In this document: positions 1 through 8,607 of the stretch, piece after piece
Layout: each line of letters starts with the position of its first letter
Position numbering within the stretch: position 1 is the stretch's first letter
Origin: Promethearchaeia archaeon
GTDB lineage: Archaea > Asgardarchaeota > Lokiarchaeia > Sigyniarchaeales > SOKP01
Reading direction: 5' to 3'
DNA length: 64,000 nt
Assembly (NCBI GenBank): GCA_029856125.1
Contig: JAHQWJ010000014.1
Location: forward strand, 1 to 64,000
Notes under the pieces: generated by a model
Told to the model about the DNA's origin: nothing
The model's input: only the letters and a program-made list of their open reading frames with translations
Databases searched by the model: none
Position numbers and translations under genes: made by a program

Positions 1-1
1 T

Positions 2-127
2 AATTTTGTTCAATTTTTTGACAAATACGAAGGAAAGGCTACTGCATTCGTATGCATTAATAAAACTTGTAAAGCACCTACAAACGATATACACATAGCT
101 TTAAAACACTTAAGTTCCAAAGTATAG
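2..127 (+). CDS. C-terminal tail of a YyaL/DUF255-like protein (5' cut off by window edge)
   Basis: An open frame runs from the window edge for 41 codons to a TAG at 125-127 and has no start of its own. Its last part reads TAFVCINKTCKAP, which resembles the cysteine-containing end of YyaL/SPATA20 proteins (thioredoxin-like DUF255 plus a six-hairpin domain). The frame is converging with the next gene, leaving 15 bases between stops. Only the tail is visible, so the family call rests on a short motif. Confidence 0.5.
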   Translation, partial: NFVQFFDKYEGKATAFVCINKTCKAPTNDIHIALKHLSSKV

Positions 128-142
128 ATTTTTTTTTCTCAT

Positions 143-898
143 TTATAAAATTGGTCTTTTTCCTACAGGAGCAACTAGCACTACAAATTCATCTTTTCCA
201 TCTATTTCCAGCATAGCATCAAATTTCTTTTGCTCGTAATACCCAATCGCAACTGTTCCAAGATCTATCGCCTCGCAGGTAAGGTATAAGTTCTCGGACA
301 CATGTCCTAAATCTACAGCTATGAATTTATGGGCAAGAATAGTATATCGCCACTCAGTTCGGTAAGGTATAGCTACCCAACAGAATATTACTGCTCCTTT
401 TCCAACAAACTTTTGATCGTACGTTAATTCACTGATTTTCCTCTCAGCACCTTCAATATTTTTAATGAAAAACAGTTTGTGAGTAAAAGAAATATAACGA
501 TACAACCCGGGCTCAACCCCTTCCACTCTATTAATTACGAGATATGTCTCAAAGGGGCTTCTTGCTCCTGCAGATGGAACAGTTCGTAAAACACCAGTTT
601 TATCCTTAAAAGTCTTCTTCACTCCTTGTGTACACCAAAGTAAAAATGATAATTCTTCCAGATTAAGTGACTCATCTGTGTAATTTCTGCGACTTATCCT
701 TCTATTGACAACCTCTAAGAAAGGTTTTCCACCAATCTCAAATTCTTCAGGAGGTATTAAATCAATTAGTTTTGAATCTTGACCAAAATCTTTTTGGAAT
801 AAAGGAAAAGGTTTCTTCTTTTGCTCGTCTGATTCTGGAACCAACCTTTCATATTCATCTTTGTCAAAAAAATGTAAAAATCTTCGATTGCTTTCCAT
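143..898 (-). CDS. SagB-type nitroreductase family oxidoreductase
   Basis: This is a 251-residue protein of the nitroreductase superfamily, SagB/ThcOx branch: FMN-dependent enzymes that oxidise azolines or reduce varied substrates. An N-terminal extension of about 60 residues precedes the core. The core shows RRISRRNYTDESLNLEEL (the family's R-R-S-x-R-x-(Y/F) entry) near residue 68. It also has PSAGARSPFETYLVINR near 108, the flavin-binding PSAGA stretch of this branch, and a C-terminal GTVAIGYY...LVAPVGKRP. No azoline-peptide biosynthesis genes lie nearby, so the substrate is unknown and a stand-alone nitroreductase role is likely. The upstream gap of 86 bases separates it from the next gene on the same strand. 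Confidence 0.8.
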   Translation of the reverse strand: MESNRRFLHFFDKDEYERLVPESDEQKKKPFPLFQKDFGQDSKLIDLIPPEEFEIGGKPFLEVVNRRISRRNYTDESLNLEELSFLLWCTQGVKKTFKDKTGVLRTVPSAGARSPFETYLVINRVEGVEPGLYRYISFTHKLFFIKNIEGAERKISELTYDQKFVGKGAVIFCWVAIPYRTEWRYTILAHKFIAVDLGHVSENLYLTCEAIDLGTVAIGYYEQKKFDAMLEIDGKDEFVVLVAPVGKRPIL

Positions 899-984
899 TT
901 ATTTTTTAACAATTCTTTCTAAATAAAACTATCATTTCTAATGTATTGATGAAATTCAAGTAAAATAGAACAAATAAAGAGATT

Positions 985-1353
985 TTAATTTATTTTAGAA
1001 GATACGAGATTTTCCATTTCAGTAGTCGTTGTTACCTTATCCATTTCTTCTTGCGAAATAAGTAACCTAAGAACGCCATCTTCTAATAAATAAGCAGAAG
1101 GATATTTTGCGTCTTGAACGTCGTAGTTTTCTAAAAATTCGTCTTTATGAAGAAATTCCGTATCAACTTCTAAGGTGTTAATAAAAGATTTCCACTCTTT
1201 TTTCGCTCCGAAAGTTCCAAAGGTGGTTTGACACAAATTACATTGATACGTGCTAGGTCTAAGAGCTTTATGCCAGAAGTCCTTTACGGTGTTTAATAAA
1301 CCTGAATCCGCATTATATATAAAAATTAATTTTTTTTTTTTTTTTTCGCTCAT
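985..1353 (-). CDS. Conserved hypothetical protein with a CxxC pair
   Basis: This 122-residue protein has the opening IFIYNADSGLLNTVKDFWHK and a CNLC pair about 40 residues in. That layout recalls small uncharacterised bacterial and archaeal proteins of about 120 residues. The start was chosen at the ATG at 1351-1353, because GGTGAT lies six bases upstream; a TTG 18 bases further up would bury this ribosome site inside the gene. A run of lysine codons follows the start and gives a long poly-A tract on the coding strand, a site prone to sequencing slippage. The function is unknown. Confidence 0.65.
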   Translation of the reverse strand: MSEKKKKKLIFIYNADSGLLNTVKDFWHKALRPSTYQCNLCQTTFGTFGAKKEWKSFINTLEVDTEFLHKDEFLENYDVQDAKYPSAYLLEDGVLRLLISQEEMDKVTTTTEMENLVSSKIN

Positions 1354-1558
1354 ACAAATCACCCGTGACAAGAAAAACTTATCTAAATATATAGAGCTTG
1401 ATTTGAGATTTTAATCTACTGATTATTATCTATAAATATTATGAAATGTGAGAGAAATTAGATAAGTAATTATCTAAAAAAATTGCTAAATTATTAGTTA
1501 AACAATAATATACTATTTTAGAATCATACTCTTAACTAGGCTTGCACCCCTCTCTTAA

Positions 1559-1936
1559 TTAAAACAGTTTTGTAATTTCTTCCATCCTTTTTCGGTTTAC
1601 TCCCATATCGCTATAACCCATTCTTGCTCGAGAGCGAAAATGGATAACTTTTTCTTTATCGTCAAAAAGAAATTCAACATCGTCGACAAACCTGAAAGTA
1701 GCAGTTCTAAATTCTATGTGAATGTAGTTTTCTTCATTTGTTATGATTTTAGATCTTTTTAACGAGTTTATTATGTCAATTATTTTAGCTTTAGCATCTT
1801 CAAGATCTCCAGAATAATTAATAGGTTCCATTTTTTGCTTTTCATCAATAGCTTGCGTAGAGACACAATTTGGAGATTTAGGACAAGGATGTAATTTTCC
1901 GTTTACAATTCCAATTGGTTTTTTTGATTTTGCCAT
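1559..1936 (-). CDS. DUF1499 family protein
   Basis: This 125-residue protein has the family's marks: a CPKSPNCVST motif near residue 18, followed by a middle segment YIHIEFRTATFRFVDDVEFLF. It ends with the ...VIHFRSRARMGYSDMGVNRKRMEEI block that defines DUF1499. The family is widespread in bacteria, algae and some archaea, and no biochemical role is established. No signal peptide is seen. It stands alone, with about 100 bases on one side and 200 on the other. Confidence 0.85.
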   Translation of the reverse strand: MAKSKKPIGIVNGKLHPCPKSPNCVSTQAIDEKQKMEPINYSGDLEDAKAKIIDIINSLKRSKIITNEENYIHIEFRTATFRFVDDVEFLFDDKEKVIHFRSRARMGYSDMGVNRKRMEEITKLF

Positions 1937-2042
1937 AAGACTTTCATCATTTAATCCATTATATTTATTTGGGTTTTAATCTATAGGACACGAGAAAAAG
2001 GAGCGCTAAGGAGGAGAAAATTGATTCTCCGTCTATTTCGAT

Positions 2043-3353
2043 TTAAACGCTAATAATTTCTTTTACAAGTTCGACAATACGAGCCTTATCGAAAACGGCT
2101 GTATTACCTGTTTTGTTAAATTGTACTATTTGATCGTGGTAGTGATCCTCAAATTGATTTAAAAAATATGCTAATCTCTCTTTTAAGCGTTGAGGAGCTG
2201 GTTTCGATAAAAATAACGCTATTTTTACGAACTTTCCATATACGGCATGTATATAAAACCCTTTGTAATTAATTTCATTCATTGAAGTAGTGCCTCCTAT
2301 TTCTGAAACAAAGGAGTCCATAGCTGACAAAAAGCCAGATACTAATTCTTGTTCCATAGGAAAATCTTCACTGGAATGTGAAATCATATTTAACCCAGAG
2401 TCTTTGTCTATTACCATTAGTGTTCTAAATGTGTCCTTAAACAGAGGCTTTATAGTTACTGCGTGGTCTTCTAGAATTAATGTCTCTTTTGGAAAAAGTT
2501 CAAACATGACAAAATTTTTGGGGTTATACGATTCTGATTCTTTAAATTTATATTTCGATATTTTAGCCAATCGTGAAGGTGCCCTTATCGGTTCGTGCGG
2601 TAATTTTTGAATAAAATCGTCTCTGATTGAAGTTTCGTGATTCTTCGATTTTTTACCTTTAAGAATACCTAGAACTTTTTGATGAATTGGGTCGATTACA
2701 TATAACCAGGTACTTAAGTTCTCCATATCACTCTTTAGTCGTTCGTAACCAATATTACACACGCCTCGAGGAGTTGTTACAAATACAGACCAAACTGCTA
2801 CTTTTGAAGCTTCATTAATTAGGTAAAATGTGTTCTTATAGTTTTCTTCGGTCATTTCTGCTCCTGTTCTAACAAAAACAGCTTCTGTTCTCAGGAACGG
2901 TTTTTTCTTAATTAAGTATAAGTCCAGCGAAAAATCTTTGATATCCACGGTATTATACACTGAAATTCCATAATCAGCACAATAATCAGCGAAGGCGTCT
3001 ATTAATTCTTGTTTTGAAATGAAATCAAATCTTGTTAAATAATCACTTAAAATATCGTCATTTAAAATGAAATTTCCGATGTAATCTATTGGAGTCTTAA
3101 ATTGTTTATGAAGAGTCGGACTTTTTTGGTATTGTTTATAGAAAAAAAAGCTAATATAATCAAGTAGTTCCAGTTTTGATAACTTTTGATTTTCTGGTAA
3201 AGGAATAGTATGCCTCTCCATAAAGGCATAAATTTCTTTAAACCTGGCTCTTACCATTAAACAGTTCAGACATAATATCCCTAATTTCCCTTCACTATCG
3301 CTTCTTATAATCCTTAAAATTTCTTCTGCGTCGGATAGATTTTCAGTGTTCAT
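2043..3353 (-). CDS. Large protein with a C-terminal longin/roadblock-like domain
   Basis: This 436-residue soluble protein has an N-terminal helical region (about 1-110) with no recognised family. A central alpha/beta part (about 115-290) includes a stretch that reads like a first profilin-like domain. The C-terminal domain (about 305-410) contains FRTLMVIDKDSGLNMISHS, then a helix FLSAMDSFVSEIGG and strands YKGFYIHAVYGKFVKIALF. That strand-helix-strand order, ending in a PQRLKERLAYFLNQFE helix, is the pattern of the longin-like proteins abundant in Asgard genomes. Such domains commonly partner small GTPases. The neighbour on the same strand is a lipid-headgroup enzyme 73 bases downstream. 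The exact function is not assignable. Confidence 0.55.
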   Translation of the reverse strand: MNTENLSDAEEILRIIRSDSEGKLGILCLNCLMVRARFKEIYAFMERHTIPLPENQKLSKLELLDYISFFFYKQYQKSPTLHKQFKTPIDYIGNFILNDDILSDYLTRFDFISKQELIDAFADYCADYGISVYNTVDIKDFSLDLYLIKKKPFLRTEAVFVRTGAEMTEENYKNTFYLINEASKVAVWSVFVTTPRGVCNIGYERLKSDMENLSTWLYVIDPIHQKVLGILKGKKSKNHETSIRDDFIQKLPHEPIRAPSRLAKISKYKFKESESYNPKNFVMFELFPKETLILEDHAVTIKPLFKDTFRTLMVIDKDSGLNMISHSSEDFPMEQELVSGFLSAMDSFVSEIGGTTSMNEINYKGFYIHAVYGKFVKIALFLSKPAPQRLKERLAYFLNQFEDHYHDQIVQFNKTGNTAVFDKARIVELVKEIISV

Positions 3354-3426
3354 TATTGATATTATTAGATGAATAAGTTTAAAATACTTTCATAATATCT
3401 TAAAAAAACAAATTAGATAGGAAAGC

Positions 3427-4056
3427 TTATTCTTTAAATAATTTACGTGCCTTTATCAACCGTAATATCGCAGTCGTAAATACCAGGCTAGAAAAAATCC
3501 ACAATAATATCAAACGCCAAGGAATTAAGATAATCATAGCCAAGAAAAAAAGAAAGGTCTCAGAACGCTCCATTAAACCAGTTTGGTATGTGATGACTTT
3601 AGATTTGTTTTCTACACTGTTTCTTTTAGTTATGCCCCCTACAATTAGAAACATAGAAATACAAAGGATAATAGCAGCTAATGAAAACATTCCTGCCCAT
3701 ATTAGATTCAGAGAATCTGATGCAACAAGCGAAATTATTATCGATATTTCGACTAAACGATCGCAAAAAATGTCTAATATACCACCAAATATAGTAGGGC
3801 CTTCATATCTTGCTACCGAGCCGTCTATGGTATCTATAAAAAAAGAAATTGAAACAATGCTAACGGAGATTATAATCATAAATATTAGGAGATCTTCAAA
3901 GAGACTGCTGAGATATATTAAAAACGAGCCTATGAGACCAAAAATTAGCCCAATTATAGTGAGTTGATTGGCCGAAATTTTACCGAGAAAAAATTTCCTC
4001 ACAAATTTCTCATACGCATCTTTAAATTTCGTCTTAGAAAGCCAGCTATCAATCAT
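3427..4056 (-). CDS. CDP-alcohol phosphatidyltransferase family protein
   Basis: This 209-residue integral membrane enzyme should swap CMP on a CDP-activated lipid for an alcohol headgroup such as inositol phosphate, glycerol phosphate or serine. The catalytic signature is complete: D75-x2-D78-G-x2-A-R83-x7-G91-x3-D95-x3-D99. About six hydrophobic segments surround it. The charged first helix before the membrane region is typical. The alcohol acceptor cannot be told from sequence; archaetidylinositol phosphate synthase is one reasonable guess for an archaeon. It lies just downstream of the longin-like gene on the same strand. Confidence 0.85.
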   Translation of the reverse strand: MIDSWLSKTKFKDAYEKFVRKFFLGKISANQLTIIGLIFGLIGSFLIYLSSLFEDLLIFMIIISVSIVSISFFIDTIDGSVARYEGPTIFGGILDIFCDRLVEISIIISLVASDSLNLIWAGMFSLAAIILCISMFLIVGGITKRNSVENKSKVITYQTGLMERSETFLFFLAMIILIPWRLILLWIFSSLVFTTAILRLIKARKLFKE

Positions 4057-4311
4057 TATGAGATTTTTAAGATATACTTACTCCTATTAATCTTAATGAG
4101 TCTGCTGTTAAAAAAATTTATGTAAAAACATTTAATAATTCCTTGGAATTAATAGTAGATTGCTTCTTCAAGTGTTTTAGATCGATTCATCAAAAGTTGA
4201 AGAGTCCATTCATAGTTTAGCATTAAAAACTAATTATGTATCCTTACCTTGTTTTAATTAAGAACAAAAAAAACAAGAAAAAGAAAAATAATAAGAAGGA
4301 GGTAAAAGCTA

Positions 4312-4410
4312 ATGGAAAAATCCGACACAAAAGCGTTAAAAGCTCAATCGAACTACAATTCATTTGAACTTCAATACCTTAAATTTGCTTGCGAAATAAG
4401 CAAGGAATAA
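4312..4410 (+). CDS. Tiny ORF (32 residues) behind a strong ribosome-binding site
   Basis: A 32-codon frame begins with ATG at 4312 and ends with TAA at 4408-4410. An AAGGAGGT sequence at 4296-4303 lies eight bases before the ATG, one of the best Shine-Dalgarno matches in the window. The peptide (MEKSDTKALKAQSNYNSF...) is hydrophilic and has one cysteine near its end, with no membrane segment or known motif. It is on the strand opposite to its large neighbours and is followed by a second tiny ORF. Confidence 0.4.
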   Translation: MEKSDTKALKAQSNYNSFELQYLKFACEISKE

Positions 4411-4476
4411 ATTATTTTTTTTAAATTTTTTAAAATTATGAATACCAAAAACCCCCAATAAAAGAGGTTAATAAAA

Positions 4477-4548
4477 ATGGACAAGTATGAAAAAAGAAAA
4501 ATCATAATAAAAACACCTGACGCTTTTCTTGAGCGTATAGATTTCTAA
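4477..4548 (+). CDS. Tiny ORF (23 residues), second of a pair
   Basis: A 23-codon frame with ATG at 4477 is preceded by AAGAGGTTA, a fair ribosome-binding site, and ends with TAA at 4546-4548. The peptide starts MDKYEKRKIIIKTPDAFLER and is strongly basic. It lies 66 bases after the first tiny ORF on the same strand and overlaps the end of the convergent HAD gene by four bases. The evidence is coding layout alone. Confidence 0.3.
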   Translation: MDKYEKRKIIIKTPDAFLERIDF

Positions 4549-5156
4549 TTCTGAGGAAGTACATAGAGTTTTTTCAATTCTTCTCTTAAATCAGTTTCAG
4601 GACGATTCCATATGGTTTTCATACCGAGTTTTTTTGCCGGCTTCAGGAAAAACAGGATATCATCGATAAAAAGGCTTTCTTCAGGAACTAAATTATACCG
4701 ACTTAGGAGAAGTTCGTAAATCGCTTTTTCTGGTTTAATTACTTTTTCAACTCCCGAAATTATCTGACCATTGAACAGAGAAAGGAAACTATATTTCGAA
4801 CTAACGTAACTAAATGCTTCTATAATATAGTTGGACAAAATATACGTTCTATAACCCAATTCCTTTAATTCTTCTAAAATCTTTATATTTTCTTCAATAG
4901 GGGCTAGCATGTCCATCCATTGATCAAAGAATTGCTCAATAAAATCTTTTTCCTGAGGATATTTAGATAGAAAAATAGTTCTGGCATTTTCTAAGGATTC
5001 TGTTCCCCGATCTAGCTCTAACCATGTCTTGCTCCGAGTGACTTTTGAAATAAATTGGTCGATATACTCTTTATCGTTGGTAAATCTTAGCAAGAATTCG
5101 TAAGGTTTGAAGTTTATTAAGACGTTTCCTAAATCAAATATGATGTTCTTTATCAT
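4545..5156 (-). CDS. HAD superfamily hydrolase (YihX-like phosphatase)
   Basis: This 203-residue protein begins IKNIIFDLGNVLINFK, the D-x-G-N-V form of HAD motif I used by YihX-type subfamily IA phosphatases. Motif II falls at YILSNYI, motif III at VIKPEKAIYELLL, and motif IV at SLFIDDILFFLKPAKKLGM. A helical cap lies between residues 16 and 90. These enzymes hydrolyse small sugar phosphates such as glucose-1-phosphate; the substrate here is unknown. Its stop overlaps a convergent tiny ORF by four bases. Confidence 0.82.
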   Translation of the reverse strand: MIKNIIFDLGNVLINFKPYEFLLRFTNDKEYIDQFISKVTRSKTWLELDRGTESLENARTIFLSKYPQEKDFIEQFFDQWMDMLAPIEENIKILEELKELGYRTYILSNYIIEAFSYVSSKYSFLSLFNGQIISGVEKVIKPEKAIYELLLSRYNLVPEESLFIDDILFFLKPAKKLGMKTIWNRPETDLREELKKLYVLPQN

Positions 5157-5217
5157 TTTATAAATTATAATAATAAAAGAAGAAATAAAAGAATTGTAAT
5201 TTTATTTTGATGAATAC

Positions 5218-6057
5218 CTAATATTCATTAGGCATTTTTTTGAGTTCAGCGAGTGAAAAAACAGGACCATCGATGCAGACAAATTTCTCACCGATATTAC
5301 ATCTGCCGCATTTCCCAATTCCGCATTTCATTCGCATTTCTAATGAATTAAGAATCTTCTCGTCTTTCCAACCGATCTTAACTAACTCATCTACGGCAGT
5401 TCTTATCATAATAGGTGGTCCGCAAATAATTGCTACGGCATTATCTGGGGAAGGGGCAACTTCCTTGACTACAGCAGCTACAAAACCAACTTTTCGAGTC
5501 CAGCTTTCCTCTTCGCGATCTATAGTCAAAACTACGTTAATATCGTCTCGTTTTTCCCATTCTTCAAGAACATCTCGATAGAGAACTTCGCCTGAATCTC
5601 TGTTTCCATAAATTACCGTTATATCACCGTAATCTTTCCTATGTTTATCATCTAATACATATAACACGAGCGATCGTAGCGTAGAAAACGCAAAACCCCC
5701 TCCAATTACAACAATATTCTGTCCTTTTAACTCTTCCATAGGCCACCCGTTTCCCAACGGACCCCTTACACCAATTGTGTCTCCAATATCACTATTGTGA
5801 AAGGAAGAAGTCACGGTTCCCATTTTTTTGATCGTGAATTTGATCGTACCCTCTTCAGTGGGAGAAGAAGCAATTCCAATAGGACATTCTCCTTTACCAA
5901 TAATACTAATTTCTGCAAATTGACCGGGAATATAATCGAAGGCTTTATATTCTTCCTTCTTTTGAAATTCTAACTCGAGAGTTTTTATATCTCGGACTTC
6001 ATTTTCCGAAATAATAGATTTTACTCTCGTCAACATTGGAATATACGGATTAGGCAC
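5218..6057 (-). CDS. floxA: FAD/NAD(P)-binding subunit (FloxA / sulfhydrogenase gamma-like)
   Basis: This is the last gene of the Hdr-Flox operon. The protein is a ferredoxin-reductase fold: a FAD domain (about 1-95, with QFAEISI and GIASSP), then an NAD(P) domain (IVVIGGGFAFSTLRS and ICGPPIMIRTAVDEL). It ends in a 2Fe-2S site, CGIGKCGRC plus a C about 7 residues later. It should pass hydride from NAD(P)H to the Fe-S subunits. The start is taken as GTG at 6055-6057, which overlaps the floxB stop by eight bases and has GGTGAG seven bases upstream. The longer frame from 6102 would duplicate 15 codons of the previous gene. Confidence 0.82.
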   Translation of the reverse strand: MPNPYIPMLTRVKSIISENEVRDIKTLELEFQKKEEYKAFDYIPGQFAEISIIGKGECPIGIASSPTEEGTIKFTIKKMGTVTSSFHNSDIGDTIGVRGPLGNGWPMEELKGQNIVVIGGGFAFSTLRSLVLYVLDDKHRKDYGDITVIYGNRDSGEVLYRDVLEEWEKRDDINVVLTIDREEESWTRKVGFVAAVVKEVAPSPDNAVAIICGPPIMIRTAVDELVKIGWKDEKILNSLEMRMKCGIGKCGRCNIGEKFVCIDGPVFSLAELKKMPNEY

Positions 6058-7108
6058 TAACTTTCTCACCACTTTTTTCTTGAATCTCAAGTATTTTATC
6101 AATTATTAATCTGAGCTCGTTATTAACGGGGCAGGCGGTAATGCATCTTCCGCACCCCACACACCCTAAACAATCGTAGTTCGAGGGATAATAGCTAAAC
6201 TTGTGCATTATTCGATTTCGGCACCTTTGTATTTTAGCTGGGCGGGGGTTGTGACCGCTCGTTTCGAGCGTATAAAGACAGGATTGACAAGTATCCCAAA
6301 TTCTAATTCGTCTACCCCGATTATTATATTCGTCGTTTTCGTCGATAACATCAAAACAAGTACAAGTAGGGCATAGAAAAGTACACGAACTGCATCCGAT
6401 ACAGCTTTCGCTAATTTCTTGCCAGACCGGATGTTCGAAGTTTTCGTCTAATACTTTTGTTACTAAATCAAAATCAAATTTAGTCGTAAACGATTCCTCC
6501 GCTAGCTTTGCTAACTCTTTAGATTTTTCTACATCTGCTTTTTTAGCGTCAGCAAGCCAAGATAGCTTCTTCAAGAGGTTCTCTCCTTTTTCGCTTATGG
6601 CCTCTACTAAATATGTATCTCCTAAATCTGATAAGAATACATCTGTACTCTCTTTTTGAAAGGGATGACCACCTACAGACGTACAGAAGCACGATTGCCT
6701 CGGACTATTACAACCAATGCCGATAATAGTCGCATTTTCTCGTTTTTTTAGAAAAATATCGTCCTGAAAGTCGCCAGACGCAAAAAAGTCTTCTAATAAC
6801 TTAAAACTGTATGCATCGCAAGGTCTGACTCCAAAAATTATCAGTTTATCCTCGAGATCTTTTCTCTCTTCAATGATTACTTCTTTTCCTTCGTATCTGT
6901 ACTCAAAAATAGTTTCTTTTTGTGGAAATAGCACATCCTTCGGAGGAACCTTTGAATTCAAATAGTCCAATTCGATTTCTTCTGCATTAGAAATCTTTTT
7001 GAAAGCAATGTTACCTTTTACTTTAGTAGGAGCGTAAAATTTGTATTCTTTTTCTAGCTCGCTATAAAACTTACCAATGTCGTCTTTTTTCAATAATTTT
7101 TCTGCCAT
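6050..7108 (-). CDS. floxB: Iron-sulfur subunit (FloxB / AsrA / sulfhydrogenase beta-like)
   Basis: This 352-residue cytosolic protein has an N-terminal alpha/beta domain containing IIFGVRPCDAYSFKLL and GIGCNSPRQSCFCTSVGG, diagnostic of AsrA and sulfhydrogenase beta subunits. A pair of 4Fe-4S clusters follows: CIGCSSCTFLCPTCTC near 235 and CLGCVGCGRCITACPVN near 316. It relays electrons between the flavin subunit (floxA, overlapping by 8 bases) and the rest of the complex. The start ATG at 7108 is preceded by a GTGG-type ribosome site. The gap to floxC is 16 bases. Confidence 0.85.
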   Translation of the reverse strand: MAEKLLKKDDIGKFYSELEKEYKFYAPTKVKGNIAFKKISNAEEIELDYLNSKVPPKDVLFPQKETIFEYRYEGKEVIIEERKDLEDKLIIFGVRPCDAYSFKLLEDFFASGDFQDDIFLKKRENATIIGIGCNSPRQSCFCTSVGGHPFQKESTDVFLSDLGDTYLVEAISEKGENLLKKLSWLADAKKADVEKSKELAKLAEESFTTKFDFDLVTKVLDENFEHPVWQEISESCIGCSSCTFLCPTCTCFDVIDENDEYNNRGRRIRIWDTCQSCLYTLETSGHNPRPAKIQRCRNRIMHKFSYYPSNYDCLGCVGCGRCITACPVNNELRLIIDKILEIQEKSGEKVSA

Positions 7109-7124
7109 ATCTTAACCACTTCTC

Positions 7125-8144
7125 TTAATCCTCTTCTAACATAAATTCTTGGGCATCTTCCATCTTGAAATCTACCATGGGTGGTAGCACATCTGGATCG
7201 AGCCCTGAAGTGAAATTAAATCGTTCTTTCACGATTTTTTCTAATTTTCTATTAATTTTATTTAAATCGATGCCCACAGGACAAACTAACGAGCACGCAC
7301 CGCACGCAACGCATCTTCCCGCCATGTGCATCGCCCGGATCAAGTGATAGACAAATACATCCGGTAAATCGGTTGTCTTCCCGAACCAAACCGGTTTGTT
7401 TTGATCAACAAAACAAAGATTACAGTAGCACATAGGACAGGCTTCTCGACACGCGTAGCATCGGGTACACACGCTTAATTCTTCAGTAATCTGGTTCCAT
7501 TTTTCTTCGGGAGTTAACGCTTCGAACTCGGCAATATCGCTAAAATCGTCTACGATGTTCGAATATTCTTCGCATTCGCCAACGCATAAGTCAGGCGCTT
7601 TAGAAACGAGAGGTGGTTTTCGAATTTTACATGTTTTGCATAAATCGTTCATGTATTCATCGAATGGAAACTCTTTTTCAAAGTCTTTTCCCTTAACAAT
7701 TACATTATTACCCGATACGGAGACTTCAAGAATCTCTTTTTCTCCAATTTCCATCTCAATCCGTTGCCTATTAACAACTCCGTTACACGGAATTCCGATA
7801 ATTTTTATCTCGTCTAATTTAATCTTATTTTCTGACGCTAAGTGAATTAAAGCTCTTCCTACACAGCCTTTAGAAACAACTCCTACCGTTAAGTTGCCTT
7901 TTTCGGAATCCACGAACTTTGGCACTCTAGGAACTAAGTATTTGGCTAAATTAACGTAACATAAATTGTTCCAAATCAACTTTTCGACATCTTCTTCGCT
8001 GTCGATTATAATTGGTTGGGAGAGCATGGGTAAAGTACCTTCCATATAACCAATAATCACATCAACTTTTTTATCCTTAAGTAATCCTCTTGCTATTTCT
8101 CTTAGATTAGTCTCAATATCCTTATTTTCTGTCTCAAGTCCCAT
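7125..8144 (-). CDS. floxC: Iron-sulfur subunit with FrhB-like N-terminus (FloxC-like)
   Basis: The N-terminal part (about 1-200) resembles the F420-hydrogenase beta/FdhB family, with VGVVSKGCVGRALIHLA, IIGIPCNGVVNRQ and CKTCKIRKPP. The C-terminal part carries two 4Fe-4S motifs, CTRCYACREACPMCYC and CVACGACSLVCPVG. The length of about 339 residues fits FloxC or the equivalent HdrABC-linked Fe-S proteins of sulfate reducers. The ATG at 8144 was chosen over 8156 because GGTGA lies five bases upstream of it. The longer start overlaps the mvhD stop and cannot be excluded. Confidence 0.75.
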   Translation of the reverse strand: MGLETENKDIETNLREIARGLLKDKKVDVIIGYMEGTLPMLSQPIIIDSEEDVEKLIWNNLCYVNLAKYLVPRVPKFVDSEKGNLTVGVVSKGCVGRALIHLASENKIKLDEIKIIGIPCNGVVNRQRIEMEIGEKEILEVSVSGNNVIVKGKDFEKEFPFDEYMNDLCKTCKIRKPPLVSKAPDLCVGECEEYSNIVDDFSDIAEFEALTPEEKWNQITEELSVCTRCYACREACPMCYCNLCFVDQNKPVWFGKTTDLPDVFVYHLIRAMHMAGRCVACGACSLVCPVGIDLNKINRKLEKIVKERFNFTSGLDPDVLPPMVDFKMEDAQEFMLEED

Positions 8145-8149
8145 AATCT

Positions 8150-8605
8150 TCACCATTTCTTTTCAAATTTTGTGTTTGGACCCAATTTTTTTACGATTTC
8201 AGTTGCTTTTCGAACTAACACGGCAAAACGCTCGCCTTCTGCAGCAGAAGCCCACATAAAGTTAACTCTACCGGGTTCGATACCAAAAAATTCTAAAAGT
8301 TCTTTTAATATCGCAAATCTTCTACGAGCAACCAGATTTCCACTAATGTAATGGCAATCGCCAGGGTGACATCCAGAAATGAGAACCCCGTCCCAACCAT
8401 CAGTTAAACTTTTTATAATAAAATAAGCGTTAATCCTTCCAGAGCACGGGACCCTTACAATTCTAATGTTTGGGGGATATTGGATTCGACTTACTCCCGC
8501 TAAATCTGCTCCGGCGTAGGAGCACCAATTACATAGAAAAGCGATAATTTTTGGTTCCCATTCTTTATTTTCAGTTTGTTTTGTTTCTACTATTGGTTCT
8601 GTCAT
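8150..8605 (-). CDS. mvhD: MvhD/FloxD-type 2Fe-2S electron-transfer subunit
   Basis: This 151-residue protein is a close fit to MvhD, the delta subunit that delivers electrons into HdrA. Visible cysteines are C25 and C28 (IAFLCNWCSYAGAD), VPCSGR near 54, and GCHPGDCHY near 80, followed by RRRFAILKELLEFFGI and FMWASAAEGERFA. It sits two bases after the hdrA stop, inside the operon. In HdrABC-Flox systems of sulfate reducers the same family (FloxD) links the NADH-oxidising subunits to HdrA. No MvhA/MvhG hydrogenase is present, which favours the Flox reading. Confidence 0.9.
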   Translation of the reverse strand: MTEPIVETKQTENKEWEPKIIAFLCNWCSYAGADLAGVSRIQYPPNIRIVRVPCSGRINAYFIIKSLTDGWDGVLISGCHPGDCHYISGNLVARRRFAILKELLEFFGIEPGRVNFMWASAAEGERFAVLVRKATEIVKKLGPNTKFEKKW

Positions 8606-8607
8606 TA

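Noticed and set aside
1330..1350. Poly-A/T run at the start of the 985 gene as a frameshift site
   Set aside because: The frame is intact on both sides and codes for lysines; slippage is possible but nothing shows it.
6058..6102. Longer start for the FloxA-like gene
   Set aside because: It would overlap the floxB gene by 53 bases. The GTG at 6057 has a GGTGAG ribosome site and the expected N-terminus.
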